From the NCBI RefSeq assembly GCF_001592305.1, contig NZ_BCWR01000005.1:124001-188000 (forward strand): DNA of 64,000 nt. Reading direction: 5' to 3'. Positions 53,461 through 63,594 of this stretch are shown here, piece by piece (the stretch's first letter is position 1; each line of letters begins with the position of its first letter). The notes beneath the pieces are model-generated. The model ran no database searches. It worked only from the letters and a program-made list of their open reading frames with translations, and was not told the origin of the DNA. Made by a program: the position numbers and the translations under genes. The stretch is from Hydrogenophaga taeniospiralis CCUG 15921. GTDB lineage: Bacteria; Pseudomonadota; Gammaproteobacteria; Burkholderiales; Burkholderiaceae_C.

Positions 53461-54696
53461 TCAGTCGCTATTGTGGGGGATGTACGTCTGCGGACCGTGT
53501 GGCGGCGCACGCAGCGGGCTGCGTTGGGCCAGGTCGTCCAGGTACTGCCCAATGCCCGCTCCCTCGCGCTCCAGGAAACGCTCGACCGCGTCGGCGAAGG
53601 AGGGGTGGGCCAGCCAGTGGGCGCTGGTGGTTTTGACCGGCAGCAGGGCGCGCGCCATCTTGTGTTCGCCCTGCGCGCCCCCCTCAAAGCGCTGGAAGCC
53701 GTGTTCGATGCACCAGGCCAGTGGCTGGTAGTAGCAGGCCTCGAAGTGCAGGCAGTCCACCCGTTCCAGCGCGCCCCAGTAGCGCCCATAGGCCACCCGC
53801 GCGTCGGTGTCGATGGCGATCAGGCTGCTGGCGATGGGGCGGCCAGCGCGTTCGGCCACGAACAGCAGCCAGTGGTCGGCCATGGTATGGGCCATGCGCT
53901 GGAAAAAGTCACGATTCAGGTAGGGCGCGTTGCCGTGTTCGAGGTAGGTGCGCTCGTAGCAGCGGTAGAAGAAAGCCCAGTCCGCAGGCGTGATGTCTTG
54001 TCCCCTGGACCATTGGAACGTCACCCCGGCGTCGGCCACCTTGCGGCGTTCCTGGCGGATCTTCTTGCGTTTTTCCTGCTGCAGGCTTGTGAGGAAATGC
54101 TCGAAGTCGGTGAACGGCGTGGAGAGTGCGGGGGCCCCGTTCGTCCAGTGGAACTGCACGGTGTGGCGCAGCATCATGTCATTCTGCTCGCAGGCCGTGA
54201 TGTCCTGCGGGTGGGCGAACAGCAGGTGCAGCGAGGACAGGTCTTCGTCGCGTGCGTGCTGGAGCAAGGCGCGCACCAGCGCTGCTCGGGCCTCGGGGTC
54301 GCGGGCCAGCAGCCGCGCGCCCGGCACCGGGGTGAATGGCACCGCCACCAATGCCTTGGGGTAGTAGTCGAGCCCGTGCTGGGCGTAGGCGTTGGCCCAG
54401 GCCCAGTCGAACACGTACTCGCCGTACGAGTGGTTCTTCAGGTACATCGGGCAGGCCGCGTGCAGTTCGTCGCCCCGCCAGAGCGTGATGAACTGCGCCT
54501 GCCAGCCGGCGTGCTCCTGCGCGCAGCCGCTGTCGTGCAGTGCCGCCAGGTAGCCGTGGCGCATGAAGGGGCTGGGGTCGGCTTCCAGCGCCAGCAAATG
54601 GTTCCAGGCGGCGGCCAGGATGGCCGTGGGCGAGGCCAGGACCCGGGTGACATAATCGTTGGCGCGCTGGTGCGCAGACACTTTCTGCCCCTTCAT
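53461..54696 (-). CDS. FemAB/GNAT-like protein (DUF482/COG3146)
   Basis: A 411-residue protein of the COG3146 acyltransferase-like group related to FemAB peptidyltransferases. Conserved segments include CPMYLKNHSYGEYVFDWAWA, QEKRKKIRQERRK, RCYERTYLEHGNAPYLN and FEACYYQPLAWCIEHGF, as in family members. The substrate is unknown. It is divergent from nadE. The start MKGQKV at 54696 is chosen; the open frame continues antisense through nadE without support. Confidence 0.8.
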   Translation of the reverse strand: MKGQKVSAHQRANDYVTRVLASPTAILAAAWNHLLALEADPSPFMRHGYLAALHDSGCAQEHAGWQAQFITLWRGDELHAACPMYLKNHSYGEYVFDWAWANAYAQHGLDYYPKALVAVPFTPVPGARLLARDPEARAALVRALLQHARDEDLSSLHLLFAHPQDITACEQNDMMLRHTVQFHWTNGAPALSTPFTDFEHFLTSLQQEKRKKIRQERRKVADAGVTFQWSRGQDITPADWAFFYRCYERTYLEHGNAPYLNRDFFQRMAHTMADHWLLFVAERAGRPIASSLIAIDTDARVAYGRYWGALERVDCLHFEACYYQPLAWCIEHGFQRFEGGAQGEHKMARALLPVKTTSAHWLAHPSFADAVERFLEREGAGIGQYLDDLAQRSPLRAPPHGPQTYIPHNSD

Positions 54697-54786
54697 GCCA
54701 TGCCTGAAGGGGGCATTTCCCGGGGGAACAGACGGCGGCTTTTTGACCCCGTTGCGGTGGCCCCCGTAGCAACTTTTCCAGATTCC

Positions 54787-56481
54787 ATGACACTTCCCAT
54801 TTGCGTGGCTCAGCTCAATTTCGTGGTGGGCGACATGGCCGGCAACGCCCGCAAAATCATCGATGCCGCGCGCCAGGCGCATGGCCGCGGTGCGCGGGTG
54901 TTGCTCACACCCGAACTCGCCCTGTGTGGCTACGCCGCCGAAGACCTGTTCCTGCGCCCGGCCTTCATCGACGCCTGTGATGATGCCCTGAAAACCGTGG
55001 CGGCCGAGACCGCCGGCCTCAATGGCCTGCACATCGTGGTGGGTCATCCCGCCCGGGTGGCGGGCGCGGACAGCGTGGACCGGCGGGAACGCAGCGTGTC
55101 GGTGGCCCGCCTGTACAACGCCGCGAGCGTGCTGCTGGAAGGTCGGGTGCAGCAGACCTACGCCAAGCGCGAGCTGCCCAACTACCAGGTGTTCGACGAG
55201 CGGCGCTACTTTGTGCCGGGCCACGAGACCTGCGTGTTCGACGTGCGCATGGCGGGCGATGTGGTGCGGGTTGGTTTGTTGATCTGCGAGGACGCCTGGT
55301 TCGACGAGCCGGCTGCCGATACCCTGGCCGCGGGCGCCGAGGTGCTGGCGGTCATCAATGCGTCGCCTTTTCACACCGGCAAGGGCGGCGAGCGCGAAGC
55401 CACCATGCGCGAGCGCGTGCGCGCCACCGGCCTGCCGCTGGTCTATGCCCACCTGGTGGGTGGCCAGGACGAGATCGTGTTTGAAGGGCGCAGCTTCGTG
55501 CTCGGCGCCGACGGTGCACTGGTGGGCCGGGCGGCGAGTTTCGAGGAGGCGCTGTTCGACGTGGCCTTCACACGGCAGGGGTCGGGCTGGCAGATTGACG
55601 CAGCCACCGACCGCGCCCACAGCCAGGAGGCCGACCTGTGGCACGCACTGGTGCTCGGTGTGCGCGACTACGTTGGCAAGAACGGGTTTCCCGGCGTGAT
55701 CCTGGGCCTGTCGGGCGGGATCGACTCGGCCCTGGTGCTGGCCATTGCGGTGGACGCGCTCGGCAAGGACCGGGTGCGCACGGTGATGATGCCCTCGCCC
55801 TACACGGCCGACATCTCCTGGATCGACGCGCGCGACATGGCAAAGCGCATGGGCGTGCGTTACGACGAGATCGCCATTGCGCCGCAGTTCGAAGCGTTCA
55901 AGGCCAGCCTGGCCACGGAGTTTGCGGGCCTGCCCGAAGACACGACGGAAGAAAACCTGCAGGCGCGCATCCGCGGCACGCTGCTGATGGCCTTGTCCAA
56001 CAAGTTCGGCAGCATCGTGCTGACCACCGGCAACAAGAGCGAAATGGCCACCGGCTACTGCACGCTGTACGGCGACATGGCGGGCGGCTTTGCCGTGATC
56101 AAGGACGTGGCCAAGACCCTGGTGTTCTGTCTGGCTCGCTGGCGCAATGCACACGACCCCTATGGCACCGGTGCCAACCCGATCCCCGAGCGCATCATCA
56201 CCCGCCCGCCCAGCGCCGAACTGCGGCCCGACCAGAAGGACCAGGACAGCCTGCCCGAATACGCCGTGCTCGACGCCATCATCGAGCGCTACATGGAAAA
56301 CGACCAGAGCCCGGACAGCATCGAGGCGGCGGGCTATGCGCGCGCCGACGTGGACAAGGTGGTGCGCCTGATCCGGATCAACGAGTACAAGCGCCGCCAG
56401 GCGCCGGTGGGCATCCGCGTGACCCACCGCAGTTTTGGCAAGGACTGGCGCTACCCGATCACGAGCAAATACCGGGCATGA
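54787..56481 (+). CDS. nadE: Glutamine-dependent NAD+ synthetase
   Basis: A 564-residue two-domain enzyme. The N-terminal nitrilase-type glutaminase has Glu in LTPELALCGY, Lys in YAKRELPNY and Cys in LLICEDAWF. The C-terminal synthetase has the P-loop LGLSGGIDSALVL and TTGNKSEMATGYCTLYGD. It makes NAD from nicotinate adenine dinucleotide using glutamine nitrogen. The PII gene lies in the same direction beyond the asparaginase gene. Confidence 0.97.
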   Translation: MTLPICVAQLNFVVGDMAGNARKIIDAARQAHGRGARVLLTPELALCGYAAEDLFLRPAFIDACDDALKTVAAETAGLNGLHIVVGHPARVAGADSVDRRERSVSVARLYNAASVLLEGRVQQTYAKRELPNYQVFDERRYFVPGHETCVFDVRMAGDVVRVGLLICEDAWFDEPAADTLAAGAEVLAVINASPFHTGKGGEREATMRERVRATGLPLVYAHLVGGQDEIVFEGRSFVLGADGALVGRAASFEEALFDVAFTRQGSGWQIDAATDRAHSQEADLWHALVLGVRDYVGKNGFPGVILGLSGGIDSALVLAIAVDALGKDRVRTVMMPSPYTADISWIDARDMAKRMGVRYDEIAIAPQFEAFKASLATEFAGLPEDTTEENLQARIRGTLLMALSNKFGSIVLTTGNKSEMATGYCTLYGDMAGGFAVIKDVAKTLVFCLARWRNAHDPYGTGANPIPERIITRPPSAELRPDQKDQDSLPEYAVLDAIIERYMENDQSPDSIEAAGYARADVDKVVRLIRINEYKRRQAPVGIRVTHRSFGKDWRYPITSKYRA

Positions 56482-56503
56482 GGCTTCCCCCAACGGCCCG
56501 GGC

Positions 56504-57544
56504 CTAGGACAGCTGCAGCTCCAGCACCGCGCGCAGCTCGCCCACCTCGATGCCTGCGGCGTTCTTCAGCGGTGGCGGGATCAGGCTGGCCAGGGCCGCG
56601 TGGCTCTCGTCATCGAGCCACCCGAGCTGCTCCAGCGCCGCCACCAAGGCCACCATCAGCGGCGTGAGCTGTCCGTCGCTGCATTTGGCCGCGATGGCCA
56701 CGCCCCGGCTGAAACTGGCCAGCGCCTGCACACCGTCGGCGCCCACCTTGCTCACCCAGTCGCCACGGCCGGCGCGCATCAACGCCAGATCGTTGCGACC
56801 CTGTCCGCTGACCAGCTCGGGGTGCTGGCTCATGGCGCGTGCAATGTGCTGTGGGGAGTCACCGTACACCGGGTCCGGTGTGGTGAGCGTCAGGCGGGCG
56901 AAGGCGTGAGCCAGCGAGCGCAGAGGCAACGCGTAGTTGGGAGCGCTGCAGCCGTCGATGCCCCACACCAACTGGTCCGCCGGCACGCCCGAGAAGTGGC
57001 TGACGCTTTGCCGGATCTGCTTCTGCACCGGGTGATCGAGGTCGAGGTAACCGCTCAGGGGCAGACCGAGCGCACTGGCCAGCAACAGCATGCCCGTGTG
57101 TTTGCCCGAGCAGTTGTGGTGCAGGCGCGTGAAACGCGTGCCGGGTTCGGGCGTGACGTCATTGAAGCGGTAGAAGAAGGGCTGGTGGGTGCCGCAGGCC
57201 AGCGCCGACTCGTTTGCGCCGATGCGGGACAGCAGCGCGGCGACGCGCTCCACGTGTATGGGCTCGCCGTTGTGGCTGGCGCAGAGCAGGGCGATGTCGG
57301 CGTCGTCCAATCGGTGGCGCTGCGCGGCCTGAGCGATCAAGGGCATGGCTTGAAAGGGTTTCAGCGCTGAGCGGGTGAACACCGGGGTGTCAACGTCTCC
57401 CACGCTCGCCAGCAGCCGGCCCTGTGTGTCCACCACGGCCAACGAGCCGAAGTGGACGTTTTCCGGGTGGGTACCCCGGACACTGACGGTGATAGGCACG
57501 TGACGGGGCAGGGCGTGGGTGGCTTCAGAAATGGGCATGGGCAT
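56504..57544 (-). CDS. L-asparaginase II family protein (AnsA-like, PF06089)
   Basis: A 346-residue protein of the Rhizobium-type thermolabile asparaginase family. Conserved parts are SHNGEPIHVERV, HHNCSGKHTGML, WGIDGCSAPNYALPL and GRGDWVSKVGADG. It hydrolyses asparagine to aspartate and ammonia by family assignment. It is convergent with nadE and divergent from the PII gene. It lacks an obvious signal peptide and is probably cytoplasmic. Confidence 0.85.
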   Translation of the reverse strand: MPMPISEATHALPRHVPITVSVRGTHPENVHFGSLAVVDTQGRLLASVGDVDTPVFTRSALKPFQAMPLIAQAAQRHRLDDADIALLCASHNGEPIHVERVAALLSRIGANESALACGTHQPFFYRFNDVTPEPGTRFTRLHHNCSGKHTGMLLLASALGLPLSGYLDLDHPVQKQIRQSVSHFSGVPADQLVWGIDGCSAPNYALPLRSLAHAFARLTLTTPDPVYGDSPQHIARAMSQHPELVSGQGRNDLALMRAGRGDWVSKVGADGVQALASFSRGVAIAAKCSDGQLTPLMVALVAALEQLGWLDDESHAALASLIPPPLKNAAGIEVGELRAVLELQLS

Positions 57545-57599
57545 GCTTCGATGGGGGACGCCTTCAGTGTACGCAGCGGGTGGCGGGCCTTGGGCATAA

Positions 57600-57977
<378 letters not shown>

Positions 57978-58016
57978 CGGGGAGGGCAGGGGCCGACGAG
58001 GCCTTTTGCCCTTGGT

Positions 58017-58604
58017 TCAGATCGCGTCGAGCTGGGGGGTGGGTGAGAGGCCCGCAGCCTGCACCAGCTCGGGCAGCAGCCGGTGTGCGTCGCTGTCGAC
58101 GCGGATCAGGTCCATCTGCCAGGCGCCCATGAACTGTGCTTCAACGCTGGTGCGCAGGAACTGCATCAACCCATCGTAGTAACCCGCCAGGTTGAGCAGC
58201 CCCACCGGTTTGTCGTGGTAGCCCAGCTGGCGCCAGGTCCAGACTTCAAAAAACTCCTCGAACGTGCCGATGCCGCCGGGCAGCGCGACAAATGCGTCTG
58301 CCTTTTCGGCCATCAGGCGTTTGCGCTCGTGCATGGTGTCGACCACGTGCAGTTCGGTGCAGCTGTGGTTAGCCCATTCCTTTTCCACCAGGGCTTTGGG
58401 GATGATGCCAACCACACGTCCACCCGCGTCCAGCGTGGCCTGGGCCACGGTGCCCATGAGGCCATTGCGCCCGCCGCCATAGACCAGTTGCCCTCCATGG
58501 CTGCCGATCCAGTGGCCGACCGCGCGGGCGGCGTCGGTGAACTCGGGGCGGGCGCCAGGGCGGGAGCCGCAGTAGACACACAGGGAAAAGTGGGGGGCCG
58601 TCAT
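58017..58604 (-). CDS. LOG-family cytokinin-riboside-type phosphoribohydrolase
   Basis: A 195-residue TIGR00730 protein with the diagnostic PGGIGTFEEFFEVWTWRQ motif and GGRNGLMG. Family members hydrolyse nucleoside 5'-monophosphates to base and ribose phosphate. It starts 12 bases before the end of the intergenic gap to dgkA in the same orientation. Confidence 0.92.
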   Translation of the reverse strand: MTAPHFSLCVYCGSRPGARPEFTDAARAVGHWIGSHGGQLVYGGGRNGLMGTVAQATLDAGGRVVGIIPKALVEKEWANHSCTELHVVDTMHERKRLMAEKADAFVALPGGIGTFEEFFEVWTWRQLGYHDKPVGLLNLAGYYDGLMQFLRTSVEAQFMGAWQMDLIRVDSDAHRLLPELVQAAGLSPTPQLDAI

Positions 58605-58628
58605 GGGTAGTTGAAGAAGGTGATGTGT

Positions 58629-59069
58629 TCAGGCCAGCCGGGTCCAGAGCGCCGCAGCCCAGACGCCCGCGCACAGCAGCAGGCTCAGCAGCACGGCCGC
58701 ACTGCCCATGTCCTTGGCACGTTTGGAAAGGTCGTGCCACTCCGGGCCGATGCGGTCGATGGCGGCTTCGATGCCGGTGTTCAGCAGTTCGACCACCATC
58801 ACGGCGAGCACGGTACCGGCCAGCAAGGCCACCTCGACCCAGCTGCGACCCAGCCAGAAAGACAGCGGAACCAGCACCAGGGCGGCCAGCGCCTCCTGCC
58901 GGAAGGCTGTTTCGCCCCAGCCTGCGCGCAGTCCGGCCATGGAGTAACCGAAGGCGTGCAGCATGCGCGCCAGGCCGGTGCGCTGTTTCTGGGCGTTGAC
59001 GGGTTCGCGGGCGGAGCTGGATGACATCGCAGATGCGCTTGTGGCGGGGCGGTTCGGGGTGGCGGGCAT
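58629..59069 (-). CDS. dgkA: Diacylglycerol kinase
   Basis: About 146 residues. A polar N-terminal extension of about 45 residues precedes the DgkA core with three spans and the catalytic motif ELLNTGIEAAIDRIGPEWHDLSKRAKDMGSAAV. It recycles diacylglycerol to phosphatidate in the inner membrane. The start is uncertain: ATG 59069 used, TTG 59081 and ATG 59027 possible. It lies between the RDD and LOG genes on the same strand. Confidence 0.93.
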   Translation of the reverse strand: MPATPNRPATSASAMSSSSAREPVNAQKQRTGLARMLHAFGYSMAGLRAGWGETAFRQEALAALVLVPLSFWLGRSWVEVALLAGTVLAVMVVELLNTGIEAAIDRIGPEWHDLSKRAKDMGSAAVLLSLLLCAGVWAAALWTRLA

Positions 59070-59087
59070 ACCGGTGGACAAGAGATT

Positions 59088-59630
59088 TCAGGCTTGTTGG
59101 GCCGCCTTGAGGGGAGCGGCTGGCTTGTGGTGAACCAGCCGTGTGCCCGCAAGTGCGTCGTGCAGGAACTGGCGCTGGGGATGGAACCGCGAAAGAACTG
59201 CCCACACGGCAACCCACCCGATCACCACCACCGTGAGCTCATCTCCCGGCAGCGCGAAGGCACCTGCGGTGGCCAGCGGAGGCAGGAACCACATCCAGGA
59301 CAAGAGGTAACGCAACAGAGCCCGCCCCTGGGTGAGCGGCTGACCGCGGCGGTCCACCACCCGGATGTGCCAGGTTTTCATGGCCAGCGTCTGCCCCTTG
59401 GCCCAGAACCAGGTGAAGTAGATACCGAACACCACGAACAGGAAACCTTGTTGCAGGTGGCGGTTGTCGAGCGCGTGGCGGGTTTGCGTGAGGGTGGAGA
59501 ACAGGTAGCCGGCGATGAACACCACGCCGAACAGCAGGATCCCTTCGTACAGCCAGCACGCCATGCGGCGGGTCAGGGAAGGGGCGGTCAGGGAGGGCAG
59601 GGCCTGCGGATGGGTGTCGGAAGCGGTCAT
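59088..59630 (-). CDS. RDD-family membrane protein
   Basis: A 180-residue protein with the RDD signature early (LTRRMACWLYEGILLFGVVF) and about four spans. The segment QTLAMKTWHIRVVDRRGQPLTQGRALLRYLLSW is typical. Function of the family is poorly defined. It is the first gene of a three-gene minus-strand set with dgkA and the LOG gene. Confidence 0.85.
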   Translation of the reverse strand: MTASDTHPQALPSLTAPSLTRRMACWLYEGILLFGVVFIAGYLFSTLTQTRHALDNRHLQQGFLFVVFGIYFTWFWAKGQTLAMKTWHIRVVDRRGQPLTQGRALLRYLLSWMWFLPPLATAGAFALPGDELTVVVIGWVAVWAVLSRFHPQRQFLHDALAGTRLVHHKPAAPLKAAQQA

Positions 59631-59893
59631 CGGATGCGGTGGAAAATGGCCCCGAATTGTCGCATTGCCGCCAATATCGGCGACTTGGCCGCGATGGCAT
59701 CGACCCTGGGTGATCCAGGGGGCGTGTTGCAGTGCGATAATCTCAGGCTGCAATTCAACAGGCAAACGGGCCAAGGTCCGGCGGGTTATGTGTCCGCCCA
59801 TGTCCATTGGTCTCAAGTTCCAACACCGCTTCACAAGAGTGGGTGAAGGAGCACCCAAGGTATTTCGTCAGAGAAATTCTCGAAAGGTTCATC

Positions 59894-61669
59894 ATGGAAA
59901 TCAACAAGGCCGAACTGGCCTCCGCTGCCGCCGCCTCCGGCGCAGCCCCCCAAGAACTCCGCGGCGCAGAAATCCTCATCAAGGCCCTCCAGGCCGAAGG
60001 TGTGAAGTACATCTGGGGCTATCCCGGCGGTGCTGTTCTGCACATTTACGACGCGTTCTACAAGCAGGACACCATCCAGCACGTGCTGGTACGTCACGAG
60101 CAGGCCGCTGTGCACGCGGCCGATGGCTACGCCCGCGCCACCGGCGACGTGGGGGTGTCCCTGGTGACCTCGGGCCCCGGCTTGACCAATGCCGTCACCG
60201 GCATCGCCACCGCCTACATGGACAGCATCCCCATGGTGATCATCGCGGGCCAGGTGCCCACCGCCGCGATCGGCCTGGACGCCTTTCAGGAATGCGACAC
60301 CGTCGGTATCACGCGTCCCATCGTCAAGCACAACTTCCTGGTGAAGGATGTGCGCGACATGGCGATGGTGATGAAGAAGGCCTTTCACATCGCGCGCAGT
60401 GGCCGTCCGGGCCCTGTGGTGGTGGATATCCCGAAAGACGTTTCCTTCAACAAGACCGCCTACACCGGTTACCCCGAGTCGGTGTCGATGCGGTCCTACA
60501 ACCCGGTGCGCAAGGGCCACGGCGGCCAGATACGCAAAGCGCTGCAGCTGTTGTTGTCCGCCAAGCGCCCCTACATCTACACCGGCGGCGGGGTGTTGCT
60601 GGGCAACGCGGTGCAGGAGCTGCGCACCCTGGTCGACATGCTCGGCTACCCGGTGACGAACACGCTCATGGGCCTGGGCGCCTACCCGGCCACCGACCGC
60701 AAGTTCCTGGGCATGCTGGGCATGCACGGCACGGTGGAGGCCAACAACGCGATGCAGAACTGCGACGTGCTGCTGGCCGTGGGTGCGCGTTTTGACGACC
60801 GCGTGATCGGCAACCCCAAACACTTCGCACAGAACGAACGCAAGATCATCCACATCGACATCGACCCGTCGAGCATCTCCAAGCGCGTCAAGGTGGACGT
60901 GCCCATCGTTGGCGACGTGAAAGACGTGCTGACCGAGTTGATCAGCATGGTGCGCGAAAGTCCGCTTCGGCCCGACGAAAAGGCGCTCGCCGGCTGGTGG
61001 GAAGCCATCGAAGGCTGGCGTTCGACGGACTGCCTGAAGTATGACCGCGGCAACAAAGACGTGATCAAGCCGCAGTACGTGGTGGAAACGCTCTGGAACA
61101 TGACCAAGGACGCCGATGCCTACATCACGTCCGACGTCGGCCAGCACCAGATGTGGGCCGCGCAGTACTACAAGTTCAACGAGCCACGCCGCTGGATCAA
61201 CTCCGGCGGCCTGGGCACCATGGGCGTGGGCATTCCCTATGCCATGGGCATCAAGCTGGCCAAGCCCGAGAGCGAGGTGTTCTGCGTGACCGGTGAAGGT
61301 TCGGTGCAGATGTGCATCCAGGAGCTGTCCACCTGCCTGCAGTACAACACGCCGATCAAGATCATGGCGCTGAACAACCGCTACCTCGGCATGGTGCGCC
61401 AGTGGCAGGAACTCGACTACGAGGGCCGCTACAGCCACAGCTACATGGACGCGCTGCCCAACTTCGTGAAGCTCGCCGAGGCCTATGGCCACGTCGGCAT
61501 GCTGATCGAGCGCCCGCAGGACGTGGAAGGCGCGCTGCGCGAGGCGCGCAAACTCAAGGACCGTACGGTGTTCATGGACTTCCGCACCGACCCGACGGAG
61601 AACGTCTTCCCCATGGTGCGTGCCGGCAAGGGCATCACCGAGATGACCCTGGGCGCCGAAGACCTCTGA
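59894..61669 (+). CDS. ilvB: Acetolactate synthase large subunit
   Basis: A 591-residue ThDP enzyme. It has the N-terminal GYPGGAVLHIYDAFY with the catalytic Glu in VRHEQAAVHAADGYARATG, an FAD-binding middle domain, and the ThDP motif starting at GEGSVQMCIQELSTCLQYN. It makes acetolactate and acetohydroxybutyrate, the first common step to Val, Leu and Ile. ATG 59894 chosen by family start. It is followed by ilvN and ilvC. Confidence 0.97.
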   Translation: MEINKAELASAAAASGAAPQELRGAEILIKALQAEGVKYIWGYPGGAVLHIYDAFYKQDTIQHVLVRHEQAAVHAADGYARATGDVGVSLVTSGPGLTNAVTGIATAYMDSIPMVIIAGQVPTAAIGLDAFQECDTVGITRPIVKHNFLVKDVRDMAMVMKKAFHIARSGRPGPVVVDIPKDVSFNKTAYTGYPESVSMRSYNPVRKGHGGQIRKALQLLLSAKRPYIYTGGGVLLGNAVQELRTLVDMLGYPVTNTLMGLGAYPATDRKFLGMLGMHGTVEANNAMQNCDVLLAVGARFDDRVIGNPKHFAQNERKIIHIDIDPSSISKRVKVDVPIVGDVKDVLTELISMVRESPLRPDEKALAGWWEAIEGWRSTDCLKYDRGNKDVIKPQYVVETLWNMTKDADAYITSDVGQHQMWAAQYYKFNEPRRWINSGGLGTMGVGIPYAMGIKLAKPESEVFCVTGEGSVQMCIQELSTCLQYNTPIKIMALNNRYLGMVRQWQELDYEGRYSHSYMDALPNFVKLAEAYGHVGMLIERPQDVEGALREARKLKDRTVFMDFRTDPTENVFPMVRAGKGITEMTLGAEDL

Positions 61670-61790
61670 GCTTATTCACCCTGCCGCCCATCCATCCAGG
61701 GTGGTCGGCAGTCCCTTGACGAATCTATTTGCAGCCAAGCCTGCGCATTACCGTGTGCAGGGGAGGGCTCAGAAAAGAGGAATCTCATTC

Positions 61791-62282
61791 ATGAAACACA
61801 TCATCGCTGTCCTGCTCGAAAACGAACCCGGCGCCCTCTCGCGTGTGGTTGGCCTGTTCTCGGCGCGGGGCTACAACATCGAATCCCTCACCGTGGCCCC
61901 CACGGAAGACCCCAGCCTCTCGCGCATGACGATCCAGACCACCGGGTCGGACGACGTGATCGAGCAGATCACCAAGCACCTGAACCGCCTCATCGAGGTG
62001 GTCAAGGTGGTGGACCTGACCGAAGGCGCCTACACCGAGCGTGAACTCATGCTGGTGAAGGTGCGCGCGGTGGGCAAGGAGCGCGAGGAAATGAAGCGCA
62101 TGGCCGACATCTTCCGCGGCCGCGTGATCGACGTGACAGAGAAGAGCTACACCATCGAACTCACCGGTGACCAGGGCAAGAACGACGCTTTCCTGGAAGC
62201 CATCGACCGGGCGGCCATTCTGGAAACGGTGCGCACCGGTTCATGTGGCATTGGCCGGGGTGAGAGAATCCTGCGCGTTTGA
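61791..62282 (+). CDS. ilvN: Acetolactate synthase small regulatory subunit
   Basis: A 163-residue ACT-domain protein (MKHIIAVLLENEPGALSRVV; the turn FSARGYNIESLTVAPTED is the family core). It activates IlvB and mediates valine feedback. GAGG lies eleven bases before the ATG. It is 121 bases after ilvB and precedes an inverted-repeat element and ilvC. Confidence 0.96.
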   Translation: MKHIIAVLLENEPGALSRVVGLFSARGYNIESLTVAPTEDPSLSRMTIQTTGSDDVIEQITKHLNRLIEVVKVVDLTEGAYTERELMLVKVRAVGKEREEMKRMADIFRGRVIDVTEKSYTIELTGDQGKNDAFLEAIDRAAILETVRTGSCGIGRGERILRV

Positions 62283-62305
62283 CCTATTTCAGGGCTCAGC
62301 CATCT

Positions 62306-62390
62306 GCCCGTTCGGGCTGAGCCTGTCGAAGCCCCTGTCCACCGGATGGGGGTCCCGAGAGCCCTTCGACAGGCTCGCGAAGAACGGCAA
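62306..62390. repeat. GAGCCTGTCGAAG inverted-repeat element
   Basis: The left arm GAGCCTGTCGAAG (62319-62331) and right arm CTTCGACAGGCTC (62364-62376) are perfect inverse complements 32 bases apart. Flanking GTTCGGG and AAGAACGGC extend the similarity imperfectly. Such CTTCGACAGGCTC elements are dispersed in many proteobacterial genomes. It lies between ilvN and ilvC and could fold in the mRNA as a processing or stability hairpin. Confidence 0.8.
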
Positions 62391-62417
62391 CACACCTCAA
62401 ATCCACTGGAGCAATAG

Positions 62418-63434
<1,017 letters not shown>

Positions 63435-63489
63435 TCCGGGTGCGTTAGCGCTGCCGGCTGAGCGCCCCGTAGCGCTGTCCATTGCGATA

Positions 63490-63519
63490 CAAAGGCCACT
63501 TCGGTGGCCTTTGTCTTTT
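63490..63519 (+). terminator. Terminator of ilvC
   Basis: CAAAGGCCAC-TTCG-GTGGCCTTTG stem-loop followed by TCTTTT, 55 bases after the ilvC stop. Confidence 0.9.
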
Positions 63520-63594
63520 CAGTCGATGGATTCGCTGGCTTACACTGCCACCCATGAGCCCATGGCTCGCCATACGGCTCCAACCGAGATATTC

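Noticed and set aside
52564..54786. In-frame N-terminal extension of nadE
   Set aside because: It would run antisense through the bactofilins and the FemAB-like gene. The family start at 54787 is clear.
54697..56493. In-frame N-terminal extension of the FemAB-like gene on the minus strand
   Set aside because: It is antisense to nadE and has shadow composition. The natural start is near 54696.
59631..59893. A leader peptide or attenuator before ilvB
   Set aside because: I could not find a short frame rich in Val/Leu/Ile followed by a terminator hairpin; only a weak -10-like GATAAT near 59735.
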